The notes: generated from the letters alone by a model not told the origin. Positions 23,966 to 32,272 are shown, counted from the stretch's first letter. The stretch: 36,419 nt of DNA from Chloroflexota bacterium (GCA_902812455.1 CADDZH010000050.1:1-36419), one strand, 5' to 3'. A program made the numbers and translations.

Positions 23966-23991
23966 AGCATATCCATAATCATAGATATGCT
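23966..23991. promoter_or_regulatory. 8-bp inverted repeat upstream of the kinase gene (possible operator)
   Basis: AGCATATC (23966-23973) and GATATGCT (23984-23991) form an exact inverted repeat with a 10-base AT-rich centre, about 40 bases before the kinase start. The arrangement is typical of a dimeric regulator site or overlaps the promoter, but no regulator is assigned. Confidence 0.4.
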
Positions 23992-24029
23992 TACAACACT
24001 GTTCGCAAGTCTACTTTTAAGGATGCCGT

Positions 24030-25361
24030 GTGATCATGGAGCTTGAAGGAAAGGTCGTTGACCATTACCACATTCAACAGCGCCTGGCTCGAGGGGGCAT
24101 GTCAGAGGTCTACCTGGCCCAGGACGAGCATACGGGACAGAACGTTGCTCTCAAAATGGTCTGCCGGGACGATGAGGAGCACGTTGGGCGCTTCCAGCGC
24201 GAACTCACGACCCTGGGCAAGCTGGCGCATGCGCATATTTTGCCTGTCATGGAGCAGGGAACCTATGGATCCTGGCATTATTGCGTCATGCCCTATCTTG
24301 AGCGGGGTGCGCTTCGCCAGCGCCTAACACAAGGCCCGCTCTCCTTAGAAGAAGCTGGCCGCATACTCCAGCAGGTGGCTGAGGCCTTGCAATACGCCCA
24401 TGAGCACGGCTTGCTGCACCGGGATATCAAACCCTCCAATATCTTGCTTGATGAAGTCGGCCACGTTTACCTGGCCGACTTTGGCCTGGCCAAAGACATG
24501 AGCCTGCAGAGCAGCATCACGCAAACGGGGGTATTGATAGGAACCCCGGAGTACATGGCTCCTGAATTAGCTGAGCAACCAGCCGCCACCAGTAGCGATA
24601 TCTATGCCCTGGGTATCGTGCTCTACCAGATGCTCAGCGGTTGCCTTCCCTTTCAGGGAAACTCGCCCCTGGCCATCTATTGGAAGCAGATTTACGAGCC
24701 GCCTCCTCCCCCATCCCTGCTCAATCCGGCCATTCCTGCTTCGATTGAGCGGGTGGTGCTGCGGGCGTTGGTCAAGGACCCTGCGCAGCGTTTCTCCTCG
24801 GCCCAGGCGCTAGCCGGGGCTTATATCCAGGCGCTCCAGTCCACCCAACACGAGCAGGCCAGCCTCTCGTTTGCGTCCCCGCAAGGAACGCTACCTCCTC
24901 CCTCGCAGCGAATTGTCCCTGTTTGTCCTGTGACAGCTCACCAATATGGGATGAGACAGGTGCTGGTGGCGCTGGCTGCCGTTCTTTTCCTCTTCGTGAT
25001 GCCCGCAGTGCTGGGCTTTGTGCTGTATACCAACAGTTTGCCGGGACAGGCACCTTTAGCGGTGGGAGCCAGCGCCCACTTCATGAATATGGGACGCGCG
25101 GTTGAGGTGCCCACCCCTATCATTGCCAGCAGGACTCCGACTCCGCAGCCAACGTACCCTACAACACATCATACGACGTCATCTGGCCATCCTCAGATAT
25201 CTCCCCCCTCTAGCCACAAGCCGGCAACTAGCTCTGGACAAGATGAAGGGAATAGCGGTGGACATAGACATAATGGTGGAGGGCATGGCAGTGGTGGACA
25301 TAGCGGTGGTGGACATGGCCATAAGCATGGACATCACCGCGGGTCTGGGCATAACCATTGA
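24030..25361 (+). CDS. Membrane Ser/Thr protein kinase with His/Gly-rich extracellular tail
   Basis: A Hanks-type kinase of 443 residues. The start is the GTG at 24030, which AAGGA (24019-24023) serves at about 6 bases; an ATG two codons later is an alternative. Catalytic elements are intact: RGGMSEVYLA glycine loop, VALKMV Lys, HRDIKPSN at about 130-137, DFGLAKD, and TPEYMAPE. A single transmembrane helix lies at about 310-335. The outside part has no PASTA repeats: a Thr/Pro/Ser linker (about 355-400) is followed by a terminal 35-residue stretch with 11 His and many Gly (for example GGGHGHKHGHH). Poly-His/Gly stretches commonly bind Ni, Zn or Cu, so metal sensing is a fair inference. The convergent CtaA-CtaB gene ends 6 bases away. 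Confidence 0.94.
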   Translation: MIMELEGKVVDHYHIQQRLARGGMSEVYLAQDEHTGQNVALKMVCRDDEEHVGRFQRELTTLGKLAHAHILPVMEQGTYGSWHYCVMPYLERGALRQRLTQGPLSLEEAGRILQQVAEALQYAHEHGLLHRDIKPSNILLDEVGHVYLADFGLAKDMSLQSSITQTGVLIGTPEYMAPELAEQPAATSSDIYALGIVLYQMLSGCLPFQGNSPLAIYWKQIYEPPPPPSLLNPAIPASIERVVLRALVKDPAQRFSSAQALAGAYIQALQSTQHEQASLSFASPQGTLPPPSQRIVPVCPVTAHQYGMRQVLVALAAVLFLFVMPAVLGFVLYTNSLPGQAPLAVGASAHFMNMGRAVEVPTPIIASRTPTPQPTYPTTHHTTSSGHPQISPPSSHKPATSSGQDEGNSGGHRHNGGGHGSGGHSGGGHGHKHGHHRGSGHNH

Positions 25362-25367
25362 TTATCC

Positions 25368-27209
25368 CTAATGAATTATCCGGTCCAGCACCATGATGGC
25401 GAAAAGCGCAGCCAGGTAGATGTTGGAGTACCAGAACAGCGTGCGCGCCAGCTTCTTGGAGCACTCGCGCCAGAGGCGAAAGGCGAGGTAGACCAGCCCC
25501 CCGCCAAGCAGCAGTGCTCCAGCCAGGTAGAGGTACCCCATGATGCCCATCCCATAGAGCGCCAGGGTGATTGCCAGCACGAGCACGGCGTAGAACAGGA
25601 TCTGCTTGCGTGTCTCCGCCTCGCCTTTGACCACCGGCAGCATGGGGATACCCGCCTTCGCGTAATCCTTCTGGATCAGCAGCGAGAGCGCCCAGAAGTG
25701 GGGCGGCGTCCAGAAGAAAATGATGGCGAAGAGCCAGAGGGCCGGCAGACTCAGGCTGTTGGTGATGGCAGCCCAACCCACCAGCACCGGTACGGCTCCG
25801 GCAGCCCCGCCGATCACGATATTCTGTGTTGTTGTGCGCTTGAGACCGAGCGTGTAGACGAAGACGTAGAAGAGAATGGCGGACAAGGCCAGCACCGCGC
25901 TAAGCAGGTTCACGAAGACGACGAACACCACGAAGGAGAGGAGACCCAGCACGATGCCAAAGACCAGCGCCTGCTGGGGTTGCACGCGCCCGGCGGGCAG
26001 CGAGCGGCGCTGGGTACGCCCCATAATCTGGTCGATGTCCCGGTCGATGTAGCAGTTGATGCAGTTCGCGCTGCCCGCTGCCATGGCGCCGCCGAGCAGG
26101 GTTGCCAGGGTGAGGCCGAGCGGGGGCAGGCCCTGGGTGGCAATGGCCATTGTTGCCGCTGTCACGCCCAGCAGCAGCACCGTCACGTGCGGCTTCATCA
26201 GATCAAGATAATTGGCAAGGGTTTGCCGCACCACGCCAACCTCTTTCTTTGCACTCGTCTCGGCCTCTTCGCGCTCCATCTTCTCGATCTCCTGCTGCTC
26301 TGGTGCAGCACGCAGTTGGTTGGTTGCAAGCGCGGCCAGTAGGACCAGCGTTCCCCACACAGCAGTGGCAAGCGCGAGGTGCAGGCCGGCCACAAAAGCA
26401 GGCTTATCTAGCAGCACGATCAAGCCACCCACAATCGCCTGGCAGACAAAGAGCACGCCCCCCACGAGCCCAACAATCGCCTGCCCGCGCGCAACTCGCC
26501 AGCGGCGCAGCGCTGCAATCACCGTCCAGAGCGTGACCAGCCCGGTGAAGACAGCAAAGACGCGATGCAGGATATTGATGTCCGCGAGGTGATTGTTCAC
26601 CGCCCAGGGAGCGGGCGTGCAGAGCGGCCAGCCAGGACAGGCCAGCGCTGCTCCACTGCCGGTCACATATGAACCAAGCAGCATCAGGATATAGACCAGC
26701 AGCGCGTTACTGATCGCCAACTGGGCAAATTTGCGCGTCCTGTCGGGATGCTCTGTACGGGCGCGATAAATCTGGCCCCTATGGGCAGGTTTGCCGCTCA
26801 GCACAGCAATCGTGATCACAATGGCGAAGATGGCCAGCGCCGTCCCCAGGTGCGCCGTAATAATCTCTGGCGGCAGTTTCCAGAGGACTGTCAGCCCCCC
26901 CAGCACGATCTGGATTACCAGCAGCACCGGAGCAACGACTGCCATTGCCAGCAGCAGGCGATCTTTGCGTGCCCAGGCGATAATGCCGATCACCAGCAGC
27001 ACAATCAAGATGCTGACGGTGGCGGCGGTGAAGCGATGGAACTGCTCAAGAAAGACATGATATGTTCCAGAGTAATAGGCCTGGCCATAGCAAAGCGGCC
27101 AGTCCGGGCAGCTCAGGCCGGAGTTGGTGGCAAGTACTGTCCCACCGAGCGCGATCAGAAAATAAGTGACGACAACCGCTACCCATGCGACGCGGTATAT
27201 AAATTTCAT
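25368..27209 (-). CDS. ctaA-ctaB: Heme A synthase / heme O synthase fusion (CtaA-CtaB)
   Basis: One polypeptide carrying both enzymes that turn heme B into heme A for cytochrome oxidases. ATG at 27207-27209 is selected (AGGAG at 27217-27221); the longer frame lacks a ribosome site. Residues about 1-290 are CtaA/Cox15: two four-helix halves with heme-ligand His in FLEQFHRFTAA, ITAHLGTALA, INILHRVFAV and VAGLHLALAT, and a Cys pair in each half (SCPDWPLCYG, ACPGWPLCTP). A charged linker (about 293-330, Glu/Lys rich) joins CtaB, a UbiA prenyltransferase: NCINCYIDRDIDQIMGRT then RRSLPAGRV holds the Asp-rich prenyl-diphosphate site, and WTPPHFWALSLLIQKDY is diagnostic. A piece of the interspersed repeat is in frame in the loop at about residues 140-152. 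It is convergent with the His-tailed kinase. Confidence 0.94.
   Translation of the reverse strand: MKFIYRVAWVAVVVTYFLIALGGTVLATNSGLSCPDWPLCYGQAYYSGTYHVFLEQFHRFTAATVSILIVLLVIGIIAWARKDRLLLAMAVVAPVLLVIQIVLGGLTVLWKLPPEIITAHLGTALAIFAIVITIAVLSGKPAHRGQIYRARTEHPDRTRKFAQLAISNALLVYILMLLGSYVTGSGAALACPGWPLCTPAPWAVNNHLADINILHRVFAVFTGLVTLWTVIAALRRWRVARGQAIVGLVGGVLFVCQAIVGGLIVLLDKPAFVAGLHLALATAVWGTLVLLAALATNQLRAAPEQQEIEKMEREEAETSAKKEVGVVRQTLANYLDLMKPHVTVLLLGVTAATMAIATQGLPPLGLTLATLLGGAMAAGSANCINCYIDRDIDQIMGRTQRRSLPAGRVQPQQALVFGIVLGLLSFVVFVVFVNLLSAVLALSAILFYVFVYTLGLKRTTTQNIVIGGAAGAVPVLVGWAAITNSLSLPALWLFAIIFFWTPPHFWALSLLIQKDYAKAGIPMLPVVKGEAETRKQILFYAVLVLAITLALYGMGIMGYLYLAGALLLGGGLVYLAFRLWRECSKKLARTLFWYSNIYLAALFAIMVLDRIIH
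26754..26789. repeat. Interspersed repeat, half copy D, inside the ctaA-ctaB coding sequence
   Basis: TGTACGGGCGCGATAAATCT followed by GGCCCCTATGGGCAGG. GGGCGCGATAAATC and GGCCCCTA match the right half of copies A and B, with one changed base in the core (TCT for TCG). The read frame stays open: this DNA encodes the loop sequence HRGQIYRARTEH between two CtaA helices. It is the only copy seen inside a gene. Confidence 0.65.
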
Positions 27210-27425
27210 CGAAGAACTCCTGACAGGTGAATTTCGCAAAAAAAATTATTGTGACTCCCGGCTTCCAGCCCACCTTCTTCATCCCTACGATCAATTTTAG
27301 TGTTTAAGTCAAGAGTGCTGTATAATCCCTGGGTTTTTCTAGCATCTACCCCTCCATGCTCTGCTACGATTTTATCAAACTGCAAGGTAAGCCACTGCTG
27401 TGTATCTTTTTTATGTAGCTATGAG

Positions 27426-27441
27426 TGTTCATAGAAGAACA
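27426..27441. promoter_or_regulatory. TGTTC-N6-GAACA inverted repeat upstream of csbD
   Basis: TGTTC (27426-27430) and GAACA (27437-27441) form an exact 5-bp inverted repeat about 70 bases before the CsbD start. It may be an operator. It does not match the classic Gram-positive LexA spacing (GAAC-N4-GTTC). Confidence 0.3.
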
Positions 27442-27512
27442 TGCGTTTCCTACTACAAGGGCACGCATGCGATGTTGTCCCATTTGCATAGCTCATAAAG
27501 GAGTAGCATAGT

Positions 27513-27758
27513 ATGAGTACATACGATGAAGACGCCACCAACAAAGACCTTGGCACCAAAGGTACAGAGGACAGGGTGAAAGGGAAAGCCAAGCAGGTTG
27601 CCGGCACTGTTCAGAAAAAAACAGGGCAAGCAACCGGCAATACCAAGGCCCAGGCCAAAGGAACAGCCAAGCAGGTTGCCGGGAAAGCCCAGGAAACAGC
27701 AGGCAAAGCTGAGCAGAAGGCAAACAAGGCGGTGGGTAAAGCCAAAAAATCCTCATAG
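27513..27758 (+). CDS. CsbD family stress protein
   Basis: An 81-residue CsbD-like protein. It follows AAAGGAG at 27497-27503. The sequence is built from repeats of the CsbD theme, for example RVKGKAKQVAGTVQKKTGQA, GTAKQVAGKAQETAGKA, and AVGKAKKSS, giving a highly basic, Lys/Ala/Gly-rich, probably helical amphipathic or disordered protein with no hydrophobic core. CsbD of Bacillus subtilis is a sigma-B-controlled general stress protein and homologues are often induced by osmotic or oxidative stress; the precise molecular role is not known. It stands alone with its own strong terminator just downstream. Confidence 0.9.
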   Translation: MSTYDEDATNKDLGTKGTEDRVKGKAKQVAGTVQKKTGQATGNTKAQAKGTAKQVAGKAQETAGKAEQKANKAVGKAKKSS

Positions 27759-27771
27759 GCGTCATGAGACA

Positions 27772-27803
27772 GAGCGGCGAACCATATTCGCCGCTCATTT
27801 TTT
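27772..27803 (+). terminator. Intrinsic terminator after csbD
   Basis: GAGCGGCGAA (27772-27781) and TTCGCCGCTC (27787-27796) form a perfect 10-bp GC-rich stem with a 5-base loop CCATA, followed by A then TTTTTT, a textbook rho-independent terminator. It may also stop transcription of the convergent hydrolase, whose stop is 22 bases away, though there is no U tract on that strand. Confidence 0.9.
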
Positions 27804-27825
27804 GTCATTTAAACGCCCAAAGCCT

Positions 27826-28893
27826 CTAATGACCTTCTATAAACTCGCTAAACAGTCTCAACACCTCGTCCTGCTTCTCGATATGTGGAGAATGGCCACA
27901 ATCTGTGAGGGCTGCTTCGTGGAATTCCCCGCCATTTGCCTGGTACCTGTGCAGAACTGCTCGAACCTGCGTTTTCATAGGCTGAGGCGGATAAACCTCT
28001 GCTCCCGGCCAGTTTGGAACCGCGCCTATCTGCCCTAGCAAGCCCATATCAAACATAGATGCGTCAGAAACGATCTGGTCATCGACTCCATGTATCCATA
28101 GAACAGGTGGCTTATGACTGAGGGTAGCAAAGCTTCCCTGGTTCATATACTTAGGCGAGAGCGCATTATTGACCCCCTGTGTTCCCGGAGCGACGTTCGG
28201 CCAGTTGTTTGAAGGGGTCATATCTCCAGGATAATTTCCCGGCCCCACTCTGGTCGAAAGAATGCTTGTGACAAGCATCTCTTCACGTTCGGGCGGAACA
28301 CGGAAAGGAGGCTTGAAATAAAATGCGTTCATCACTGTACGCGGGGATGTTTGCTCGCTGCCCCTATCTCCATGCGCAATCCGCTGGACGAAATCAGGAT
28401 TTACAGTGCCACCCCCGCTACCAGCGTAATCGGGCCAGATGGGTGTTCCTTCTGCCCCTTTCGTCCCGCCAAAACCAAAAGGCGAACCTGTTGCCTGCAA
28501 GGTGAGCGAGCGCAAGTTTCCAGGGTGGGCCATGGCGTACTGCATTACGATATTGCCACCCAGGGACCACCCAAACAGGTGAAATGGATTCAGGTTTAAT
28601 GCTTGCACAAAGGCAGCAAGATCATCCGCGAAATCGCTCATACCCCGTGTGGCGTCTACGGGCAGTGTTTCTGTGTCTCCATACCCGCGCATATCGGGGG
28701 CATAAATGGTATAGCGATGTGTTGCTGCCAGCGCCAGCATAAAATCCTGGAAAAACAGCGATGAGGAACAGTTCCCATGTACCAGCACAACAGGCGTGCC
28801 CCCTGTCCCTGATTCAAGGTATGCCATTTCGAGTCGCGCCGTTTTCACTCTATGCTGGCTTATTCCGGGTAAAAGTAACTGCTGTGAGGACAT
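27826..28893 (-). CDS. Alpha/beta-fold hydrolase
   Basis: A 355-residue alpha/beta hydrolase. Start ATG at 28891-28893 with GGAGG upstream at about 11 bases spacing, slightly long. Catalytic triad candidates: nucleophile Ser in FGWSLGGNI, Asp in HGVDDQIVSD, and His in DCGHSPHIEK; the oxyanion HGN motif is in VLVHGNCSSS. A large insertion (about residues 150-230, GSPFGFGGTKGAEGTPIWPD onward) forms a cap that is longer than in most family members. No signal peptide is seen, so it is cytoplasmic. The family includes esterases, epoxide or haloalkane hydrolases and perhydrolases, and the substrate is not predictable. It is 89 bases downstream of zwf on the same strand, so cotranscription is possible. 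Confidence 0.88.
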   Translation of the reverse strand: MSSQQLLLPGISQHRVKTARLEMAYLESGTGGTPVVLVHGNCSSSLFFQDFMLALAATHRYTIYAPDMRGYGDTETLPVDATRGMSDFADDLAAFVQALNLNPFHLFGWSLGGNIVMQYAMAHPGNLRSLTLQATGSPFGFGGTKGAEGTPIWPDYAGSGGGTVNPDFVQRIAHGDRGSEQTSPRTVMNAFYFKPPFRVPPEREEMLVTSILSTRVGPGNYPGDMTPSNNWPNVAPGTQGVNNALSPKYMNQGSFATLSHKPPVLWIHGVDDQIVSDASMFDMGLLGQIGAVPNWPGAEVYPPQPMKTQVRAVLHRYQANGGEFHEAALTDCGHSPHIEKQDEVLRLFSEFIEGH

Positions 28894-28982
28894 AATTAGC
28901 TAACCTCCAATAGCTGTGATGCTCCCATTTTAGCACCTCACCCGTAGGGGGCGCAATGATGAAATTTCTCAGGTTGCAGGGG

Positions 28983-30551
28983 CTAGGGGTTATCCCATTG
29001 CCTGCCATCGCGCTCAATCAGTTCATTCGCCTCAGGAGGTCCCCACGTGCCCGCCTTATAAGGATAGACCGTATCAGCGGGCATATGTTGCCAGACGCTC
29101 GTGATGCTATCGACAATTCTCCAGGATGCCTCAACTTCGTCCCGGCGAACAAAAAGCGTCGAATCCCCCTCGATACAATCAGCGATCAGGCGCTCGTAGG
29201 CATCGGGCGTCGCGATGCGGAACGCATCGGCATAGGTGAAGTTCATATCCACATCGCAGAGATGTTGTGCCGCGCCCGGCACTTTGGCCGCAAATTTCAG
29301 TGAAATGCCTTCATCCGGCTGGATACGAATCGTGAAGCGGTTGGGCACAAGCCCCTTCGTCTCTGATGGCTTATAAAGCTGGTGCGGAACGCGCTTGAAC
29401 TGGATCGTGACCTCTGTGCTGCGCTTGGGAAGAGCCTTGCCTGTGCGAATATAGAATGGTACACCTGCCCAGCGCCAGTTCTCGATGAACAGCTTGAGCG
29501 CAACATAGGTCTCCGTTGTCGAGTTCGGGGCAACACCTTTCTCCTCTTTGTAGCCCTCCTGCGGCTTCCCATCGATCACTCCCGCCGTATACTGCCCGCG
29601 CACCACGTTTTGCTTTACCTGCTCTGGCGTGAACAGCGGAATAGAGCGCAAGACCTTGACCTTCTCATCACGGATGGCTTCGGCATCAAAAGCCACAGGG
29701 GGTTCCATCGCCGTCAGGCACAACACCTGCATAATGTGGTTCTGCACCATGTCTCGAATGGCTCCAGCCTCCTCGTAATATTCAGCCCGTGTGCCAATAC
29801 CAATACTCTCAGCCACAAGAACCTGGACGTGATCGATATATTCCCCGCTCCAGAGCGGCTCAAATATCCTGTTGGCAAAACGGAAGGCCATGATATTCTG
29901 CACCGTCTCTTTTCCCATGTAGTGATCGATGCGATAGATTTGATTCTCGTGAAAAACTCGCCCCAGCGTGCGATTGAGCTTCTGGGCGGAAGCCAGGTCA
30001 CGGCCAAAGGGTTTTTCGACAACGATACGTGTCCAGGACTCTTCGTGATTGTTCGTGCGAACCGGGTGTGCCAGGCCTGAGCCGCCAAGCTGGTGGATAA
30101 TTTCCGGGTCGAGAGTCGGAGGCGTAGCCAGATAGAATAAGCGATTCCCGTGCGTGTCCTGCTCCTGGTCAAGCTTATGAAGTAGTTGGGCCAGCTTCTG
30201 GTAGCCTTCTGGATCATTGATATCCGATCGGCAGTAGTACAGGTGCTGCGCAAAATCATGCAGCGCCTGCTGGTCTAATTTGTCGTCCTCTGGCATGAAT
30301 TCGTTGAGCGACTGCAAGGCCATATTGCGCCACTGCTCATCGTCCAGGGGGCGACGCGCAAAGGCCACAACCGAAAAGGGATGAGGCAGAGGGTGCTCAT
30401 GAAACAGGTGCGCCAGCGTTGGCAGTAACTTGCGCTGCGTGAGGTCTCCGGTTGCCCCGAAGATAATAATAGCGCATGGTTCCGGTGGTTGACCCTCCTG
30501 CCAGATGGTATGCTGTGCGAGTGTTTTCGGTGGGTGAACATCTTGAGCCAT
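28983..30551 (-). CDS. zwf: Glucose-6-phosphate 1-dehydrogenase
   Basis: Oxidises glucose-6-phosphate to 6-phosphogluconolactone with NAD(P)+, entry to the oxidative pentose phosphate pathway. The ATG at 30549-30551 has AAAGGAG 9 bases upstream. The 522-residue product has a short extra N-terminus, then nucleotide-binding IIIFGATGDLTQRKLLP, VVEKPFGRD, and the active-site signature RIDHYMGKE at about 205-213 with the catalytic His and Lys. C-terminal blocks FYIRTGKALPKRSTEV and the RIQPDEGISL segment, then PDAYERLIADCIEGDSTLFVRRDEVEASW, are standard. The gene diverges from the flavoprotein at 30828, so NADPH production and a disulfide reductase sit back to back. Confidence 0.96.
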   Translation of the reverse strand: MAQDVHPPKTLAQHTIWQEGQPPEPCAIIIFGATGDLTQRKLLPTLAHLFHEHPLPHPFSVVAFARRPLDDEQWRNMALQSLNEFMPEDDKLDQQALHDFAQHLYYCRSDINDPEGYQKLAQLLHKLDQEQDTHGNRLFYLATPPTLDPEIIHQLGGSGLAHPVRTNNHEESWTRIVVEKPFGRDLASAQKLNRTLGRVFHENQIYRIDHYMGKETVQNIMAFRFANRIFEPLWSGEYIDHVQVLVAESIGIGTRAEYYEEAGAIRDMVQNHIMQVLCLTAMEPPVAFDAEAIRDEKVKVLRSIPLFTPEQVKQNVVRGQYTAGVIDGKPQEGYKEEKGVAPNSTTETYVALKLFIENWRWAGVPFYIRTGKALPKRSTEVTIQFKRVPHQLYKPSETKGLVPNRFTIRIQPDEGISLKFAAKVPGAAQHLCDVDMNFTYADAFRIATPDAYERLIADCIEGDSTLFVRRDEVEASWRIVDSITSVWQHMPADTVYPYKAGTWGPPEANELIERDGRQWDNP

Positions 30552-30589
30552 AAGTTCTTCTCCTTTAGAAGATAATATAGTCTACATCA

Positions 30590-30595
30590 ATTATA
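30590..30595 (-). promoter_or_regulatory. Possible -10 box for zwf
   Basis: TATAAT on the minus strand, 40 bases upstream of the zwf start, in the 276-base divergent gap to the flavoprotein gene. No convincing -35 at 16-18 bases is seen. The remainder of that gap shows no gene. Confidence 0.35.
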
Positions 30596-30827
30596 CTGTG
30601 TTCCGGCCTCTCTCGTTTCATGCCAAGCCTGGGCTTGATGAGCCAGATGGAAAAGTTAATGCCCTTCATCAGATTCACGTACAAAAACATAGCAAAGGAA
30701 ATTGCCAGGATCGCTCCCGTGAACTATATTACCTAAGGCAAGGTTCAAAAATGACATGTCTATCTAGCTACGCAGGCGCTTAAGGTGGGACTTTGCATAA
30801 GAAACACATAGCAAGAGGGAGAGCAGA

Positions 30828-32246
30828 ATGAGAACATATGATGTAACCATCATTGGTGGTGGTTCCGGCGGTCTGGTAGCAGCGCGTATCGCCTCGGCAC
30901 TAGGCGCTAATGTGCTACTCATCGATAAAGAGCGCCTCGGCGGCGATTGTCTGAGATATGGCTGCGTACCCAGTAAAAGCCTCATCCACGTGGCAGGGGT
31001 CGTGCATAGCGTCAAGAAAGCTGCCAGATTTGGGCTTGTGCCTGCTGGCCAGCAAGTGGATATGGCGAAGGTCGCCGCCTATATCCAGGGCGTTATTGAG
31101 CGCGTAGCTGAAGGGGAACAGGTGTATACAGAAGGTGTTACCGTCAAATTTGGCAGCGTCTCTTTCAAATCTCCTACCGAACTTACGTTGAACGGCGAGA
31201 CATTTACCAGCCGTATTACGATCATTGCCACCGGTTCTCACCCGCTGATCCCTGACATAGAAGGCCTCGAGGTGGCAGGCTACCTGACCAACGAGGATGT
31301 ATTTGATCTGACCCGCCTGCCAGCTTCCTTCGTTATAGTAGGCGGTGGCCCCGTTGGTGTCGAGCTAGGGCAAGCCTTTGAGCGCCTGGGTGCAAAGGTG
31401 ACCATTCTCCAGGGGCCGGATCGCATCCTGCCGAAAGATGACCCGGAGGTATCGGCCACTGTGGCCGAGGTGCTGACCTTCGAAGGAGTCACCATTGTGA
31501 CCAATGCTCGCGTTATCAAAGCAAGCCGCAACGGCGATAAGAAAGTTGTGATGGCAAAACAAGGCGACAGGCTGCTCACGTTTGAAGCCGAAGAGATTAT
31601 CCTGGCAGCAGGGCGCAGGCCTGATGTCGAAGGATTGAATTTAGATGGGATCGGGATCAAATATGATAGTAAAGGGATAAAGGTTGATGACCACCTGCAA
31701 ACGCCTGTACCCAATATCCTGGCCATTGGCGATGTGATAGGCGGCTACCTGTTTACGCATGTGGCCAGTTACCAGGCAGGTATCGCAGTACGCAACGCTT
31801 TGGTTCCATTTGGTAAGAAGAAAGTCGGTTATCGCGTCGTTCCCTGGTGTACTTTTAGCGATCCAGAGGCAGCGCATGTTGGCTTGACGCCCGATGAAGC
31901 ACAAAGCCGTTACAAGCAGGTGCGTATAGTGAAATTCCCCTATACCGGTATTGACCGGGCGCAGGCGGAAGGTGAGACTGTAGGCTTCATCAAGCTTGTC
32001 CTGGCGCCAAAGAAAGAAGAGATCCTCGGCGCGCACATCGTCGGAGCGCGAGCCGGTGAGCTGCTAGGTGAGATAGCGCTCGCGATGCAGCATCATCTCA
32101 CCTTGAGCGACATCTTGAATACCATTCACGTCTACCCAACCATGAATACGGGCATCCAGCAGGCCGCCTTCGATGTCTTCCTGGAGAGCGCTGCTGCCTC
32201 CAGCAATCGCAAACTTGTCCGCACCGTTCTCAGCCTGCGTGGCTAG
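30828..32246 (+). CDS. Pyridine nucleotide-disulfide oxidoreductase (MerA/Lpd-like)
   Basis: A 472-residue flavoprotein disulfide reductase. ATG 30828 follows GAGGGAG (30815-30821). It has FAD-binding VTIIGGGSGGLVAARIASALG, a redox-active disulfide GGDCLRYGCVPSKSLIH (Cys at about 41 and 46), NAD(P)-binding VIVGGGPVGVELGQAFERLG, and the ILAIGDVIGG second FAD contact. The C-terminal dimerisation part retains HVYPTMNTGIQQAAFDVF, which in dihydrolipoamide dehydrogenases contains the catalytic HxxxxE pair; here His is kept but the Glu equivalent is Asn/Thr, as in mercuric-reductase-like members. The C-terminal Cys pair of true MerA is absent, and no lipoamide complex genes are nearby. The substrate could be a low-molecular-weight thiol or metal. 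It is divergent from zwf. Confidence 0.88.
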   Translation: MRTYDVTIIGGGSGGLVAARIASALGANVLLIDKERLGGDCLRYGCVPSKSLIHVAGVVHSVKKAARFGLVPAGQQVDMAKVAAYIQGVIERVAEGEQVYTEGVTVKFGSVSFKSPTELTLNGETFTSRITIIATGSHPLIPDIEGLEVAGYLTNEDVFDLTRLPASFVIVGGGPVGVELGQAFERLGAKVTILQGPDRILPKDDPEVSATVAEVLTFEGVTIVTNARVIKASRNGDKKVVMAKQGDRLLTFEAEEIILAAGRRPDVEGLNLDGIGIKYDSKGIKVDDHLQTPVPNILAIGDVIGGYLFTHVASYQAGIAVRNALVPFGKKKVGYRVVPWCTFSDPEAAHVGLTPDEAQSRYKQVRIVKFPYTGIDRAQAEGETVGFIKLVLAPKKEEILGAHIVGARAGELLGEIALAMQHHLTLSDILNTIHVYPTMNTGIQQAAFDVFLESAAASSNRKLVRTVLSLRG

Positions 32247-32272
32247 GGACTGAGATCGCCTGCTGGACTGTA

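Noticed and set aside
25371..26342. 323-codon frame on the plus strand opposite ctaA-ctaB
   Set aside because: It is antisense to the well-supported CtaB region, is extremely rich in Gln, Glu, His and Arg, lacks a ribosome site and shows no motif; it is a codon-bias shadow.
28941..28960. CCCGTAGGGG in the zwf/hydrolase gap as a fifth repeat copy
   Set aside because: Only the outer arm matches copy C; no CGAT cores follow, so it could be a worn end or chance.
29382..30080. 232-codon plus-strand frame opposite zwf
   Set aside because: Complement of conserved G6PD motifs; no ribosome site.
30598..30783. 61-codon frame in the zwf/flavoprotein gap
   Set aside because: No ribosome site and composition unlike a protein; overlaps a likely promoter region.
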